The notes under the pieces are model-generated. The model was given only the letters and a program-made list of their open reading frames with translations. It made no database searches and was not told where the DNA came from. Source: Synchiropus splendidus (lineage: Eukaryota > Chordata > Actinopteri > Syngnathiformes > Callionymidae). From it: DNA of 64,000 nt. How positions within the stretch are numbered: position 1 is the stretch's first letter; every line of letters begins with the position of its first letter. The stretch is from contig NC_071336.1 in assembly GCF_027744825.2 (NCBI RefSeq), forward strand, positions 26,754,501 through 26,818,500. Reading direction: 5' to 3'. Of the stretch, positions 60,561 to 64,000 are shown piece after piece. The translations under genes and the position numbers were made by a program.

Positions 60561-63500
60561 ATCACTGCATGCCACATCAGTTTCATTGTGCGCGACCTTC
60601 CGAAGCACTATTTGCTAGGAATAAATGATATTCAACATCGCCATCGTGGGTGTGAGGCGAAGCTATTGTCTCCCATCAAAATCTTTTCGTCAGTGCGCCG
60701 TGATGTTGACAGACTCCAAACAAGAGCTCACTTCAGCCTAAACCAACACTAGCTTGTTGCTTCAGAGCCACATTTACAAGCCAGAAGGCAAATAAGAGAC
60801 GCCACTGACCAAATGTGCATCTTTCTAAAAACAGCAGTGTCTGATTCTCAGTGAGCAAATGCTGGTGCCGGTGAATTCGTTCCACAACATCTTCAGAATA
60901 AAGTGAGTGTTGGGCTTCAATTGAGGCTGAGGAAAAAGCCCATCATGCTGATGACAATCTAGTTATCTGGTTTGTAAAAGCACAAACCTTCGTGTTAAGC
61001 CTCATTAGTCATGTGTTTCAATATGTGGTATATATAGGGACATTTTCTAAGAAGCATGTTTTGCAACAGTTGTGTGTCGGAGGCCAGGAAATTCACACAT
61101 TTCTTCATGGAATAGCACGTGTCCAGACAAGCCTGGATCATGAAGGGTCTACTCATGTGATTTCAGTCCCGGACTTTTCCAGCTTGTCTCAGTAGGTTTG
61201 ACACGTTTGCGAAAATAATTTTTTGACAGTAATATACACTGTCTACCACTGAATTATAGAAAAAAAAAACAACCAAAATCGTATCACTGTTTTGAATGTC
61301 TGTTCTTATATGTGTTTTTCATTCATTTGAATTTGACTTTTTAGACCTATGTCATAGGGCCTGACGTGAATGATAACCAAGTGATCAAAATGTTTAAGTG
61401 TCGACCAGATCTGGGCTTTCATCACAGTGGATCAATAGACGTCGCAATTTGCAAGTGTGCTTCAGAACCTCGTCCTCTCTGGTTTGTGCTTCATTTGTAA
61501 CTCACACAATGTCTATTATCTGTCTATTATCACTCTGCCTTTTGTGTTTTGTCGCTTCATATTGTACCTCTAACATCATTAGAGCGCAGTCTGGCCAACT
61601 AGATTAAACTTGAGATCTTCAATTTACACTATTAAAAAGAGTGAATTGGAACTCTAGAGCTGCCGAGCTTCAAACTGAATCACCTTCATCACCTCCACCT
61701 TCATCGCCTTCTGTTTGATACTGCCTAGCTACTTGAGATTTCCCTTTTGGTCTCCATATGAAGAGTCCTCTCCAGGGGCTGCTACTATCTCCCGGGCACA
61801 AACCATCTTTTGTCACTGGGTTTTAAAGTCCACGATATTGACCAGAATAAATGTTAATGTGTATAAGTATTGATGTGTGGTATGAGAACAGACCATGCAG
61901 TTTCTGCCCTCTACTGTCTGGGATGGTGCGCCCCCTGTGTTCAGCAGTGCCAGTAACGGTTTGACTCCTGAATCTGATCAATGATGTTACTGCTTCTGTC
62001 TTAGTACTCCATGCCCATACTTTCTGGCCATCACAAATATAGTATATATATTATAAAAATATAACCAGACATCTTTGTGTTTCAACTTTCCATTACGGTT
62101 TTTGGAAGAAACAAAGCCCAGATCTAGTTTTTGTTTGTGGGTGTGAAGGAATCTGAAGCTATTATTGCCGTATTGTTTACAGTTATTTAAACAGTTTTGC
62201 TGGTGCTGCGACTTGTACTCAGGTGTGACTTATATATAAAATATATACAATTTATCTAAATGTTATTTCAGACTGACCGACATGACCGAGGAGTAAACAT
62301 TACATAATGTCTGTGATGCACATCGATAATCTTGATTCGGTCCCACCACCTATTGAGGTTGTTCTTCAAGCTGAAATCACATGAGATGACATGTGAGTAA
62401 GTGCCACAACAGAAAAACAGAACATGTATCATCGGAAAGGACAAGCTGATGGTGTTTTGTGTGTTTTTATGGGGAAAAAAATCCAAGGAGAAACACCATA
62501 ATAAAGCAATTGGCAGGAACCACAGCTTGCGGAACTGAAGTTTGCATGTGGCAATGAATGAGACGGTCACAGTGGCTGTAAATGAATATTTTTTTTATTT
62601 ACCTCTAATGATTAAAAGCAAGTATTTCTACTGTGTTCAGTGTGAAAAATGTCTAAATTCTCCCTTTGCTTCCTTGTTTGTCAGTCAGCTGGCTTCTTGG
62701 CTATATTCCGTTTCTGTCACAGTTCTGACTTCTGACGGATCATTCGTGGTGTTACTGCTTCATACAACAGATTGGGTGAAATAAATTCCCCCAAAAAATG
62801 AGAATTATATGCTTTTCTTCTTCATGATGCATTTTTTGACTGGAGCCACTTAAAATCTGAAAAATATGGTGCTATTGTTCCACTACAGTTTCCAAAGGTT
62901 TCATCCTCCGGGCCCATCACCTTCCTTCTCTCGCTCTCTTGTTTGTTCTTGACGATGACATCTCTCCATAAACATGCCCAACTATTTAAAGCAGTAGCAC
63001 TCTAGTTGTACCTTTAGTACAATGTAATGAAGTCAAAATATTCTTCACACGAATACTGTAGCTCATCCAAATAGAACTTATAGAAGCGTCACTCTGTCAA
63101 GGACACTATTTCACTTGTGTGGGTGCTTTATTGACTGTACATGTGGCTCTTAACACTGAAAATGAGCACTAAAAATGTCCGGTCTTAGATACGTGCCTTG
63201 AGCATGAGCAGAATATCTGTGAGCTGCAAAGAATGTGTGGTATCTTTCTCTGCTAGTATCTGCTTCATGACAGACATGCTGGACATGTCCCCATGAGGAA
63301 TTCCAGATGCATGCAACATCCCATGCAAACTCAGGGCTTTCTAAGTGACCCTGGACTGCTGCATGATGAACTGCCTGAAGCCCACAGGCTCTCAGCAGCA
63401 GCAGCTTCATGCCTATGTAAGGACACTTTCGAGAGCCGAAGCAGACGAGTTCAAGTGCTGACACCGTTCAAAAACTCTCCAGGTGAAAAATGGGAGGAGG

Positions 63501-64000
63501 CAGTGATAGAACGCTCGGAATCTCTGACTCTTCGGAATAAAAAGAAGAGCTCACATCTATCAACTCAAAGCAGCAAAGTCTGATTAATAACCTGAACAAG
63601 TGCCACCCATTTGAAGATGAAATTCTTTATGATCCAGCACTCGGGACATGAGCAAGTGGCCTTCAAATCCTGACTTATATGGCAACGAGTCAAATGTGAC
63701 AACACTCGAGGCGATTCAATCTTTGTGAACGAGGAGGGACAAGCATGAGGGATTTCACAGCAGGGCCCACGCAGGAAGTCTGTGATCCTGAGATTATCTC
63801 CAGCATGCAAAGGCCGACTGGAACCGTTTAAATAAGACACATTGAGGTGACTCAATATTTTTCTCCTTATTCGAATATGGTTCAAGATTAAGTAAGACGG
63901 ATCATGGTTCATACATCAACCACTTCATCTCCTTTTTGGGCAGATGATAAAAGAGTCACACACGGAACACTACTGCACGATAGTGATACTAGTAATGCTG
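60561..64000. other. non-coding, nothing firm
   Basis: Frames up to 115 codons (for example minus 63,565-63,912; minus 63,150-63,464) have no known domain. A CTCF-like word lies at 61,904. No repeat family was recognised. Confidence 0.45.
61904..61917 (-). promoter_or_regulatory. CTCF-like motif
   Basis: ACAGTAGAGGGCAG on the minus strand matches 13 of 14 positions of the CTCF core. A second GGGGGCGC-type half-match follows at about 61,929-61,938 on the same strand. Confidence 0.3.

Overview
The window looks like non-coding nuclear DNA from a vertebrate, most likely a teleost fish. No long open reading frame, rRNA, functional tRNA, CRISPR array, operon or bacterial-style signal is visible. 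The longest reading frames (up to 175 codons) lack recognisable domains, overlap frames on the other strand, or lie in repeats. The fish assignment rests on repeats recognised from memory: several 3'-end fragments of one non-LTR retrotransposon family, a tRNA-derived SINE with A and B boxes, hAT-type non-autonomous DNA transposons and a 'TCAGAATCAGAATC' interspersed repeat, together with abundant TA, CA, GA and AAAAT microsatellites. The species cannot be named.

Layout. 1-2.8 kb: plain sequence with a LINE tail and a SINE scrap. 2.8-3.2 kb: first candidate conserved non-coding element (CNE). 4-12.7 kb: decayed DNA transposons, an AGTATAC-rich repeat and a tRNA-SINE. 16.5-16.8 kb: interspersed repeat with an expanded AAAAT array. 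19.5-20.1 and 22.6-22.8 kb: CNE-like. 28.0-29.8 kb: the strongest CNE-like block, rich in TAATTA and octamer-like words. 30.3-34.3 kb: a direct duplication of about 0.5 kb, with unidentified minus-strand frames beside copy 1. 34.7-36.2 kb: CNE-like block. 37.0-37.3 kb: LINE 3' end. 41.9-42.5 kb: hAT-like element. 43-44.8 and 46.2-46.7 kb: CNE-like. 46.88-47.05 kb: AT-rich palindromes. 47.4-48.0 kb: transposon debris. 49.0-49.4 kb: three 118-bp tandem repeats. 50.0-50.6 and 53.4-54.3 kb: CNE-like. 55.4-55.6 kb: long poly-A/TA tract. 57.4-58.1 kb: two fold-back transposons in and beside an antisense LINE fragment. 59.4-60.6 kb: CNE-like. 60.6-64 kb: nothing strong.

If this reading is right, the window is a regulatory gene desert or a very large intron, with islands of probable enhancer sequence separated by repeat-bearing spacers. 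No new protein-based system is supported. The best-supported structural findings are the 98-bp perfect palindrome, the nested hAT/LINE insertion with its 8-bp target duplication, the 0.5-kb duplication and the 118-bp tandem array. CNE calls are judged by eye and depend on cross-species alignment, which could not be run.
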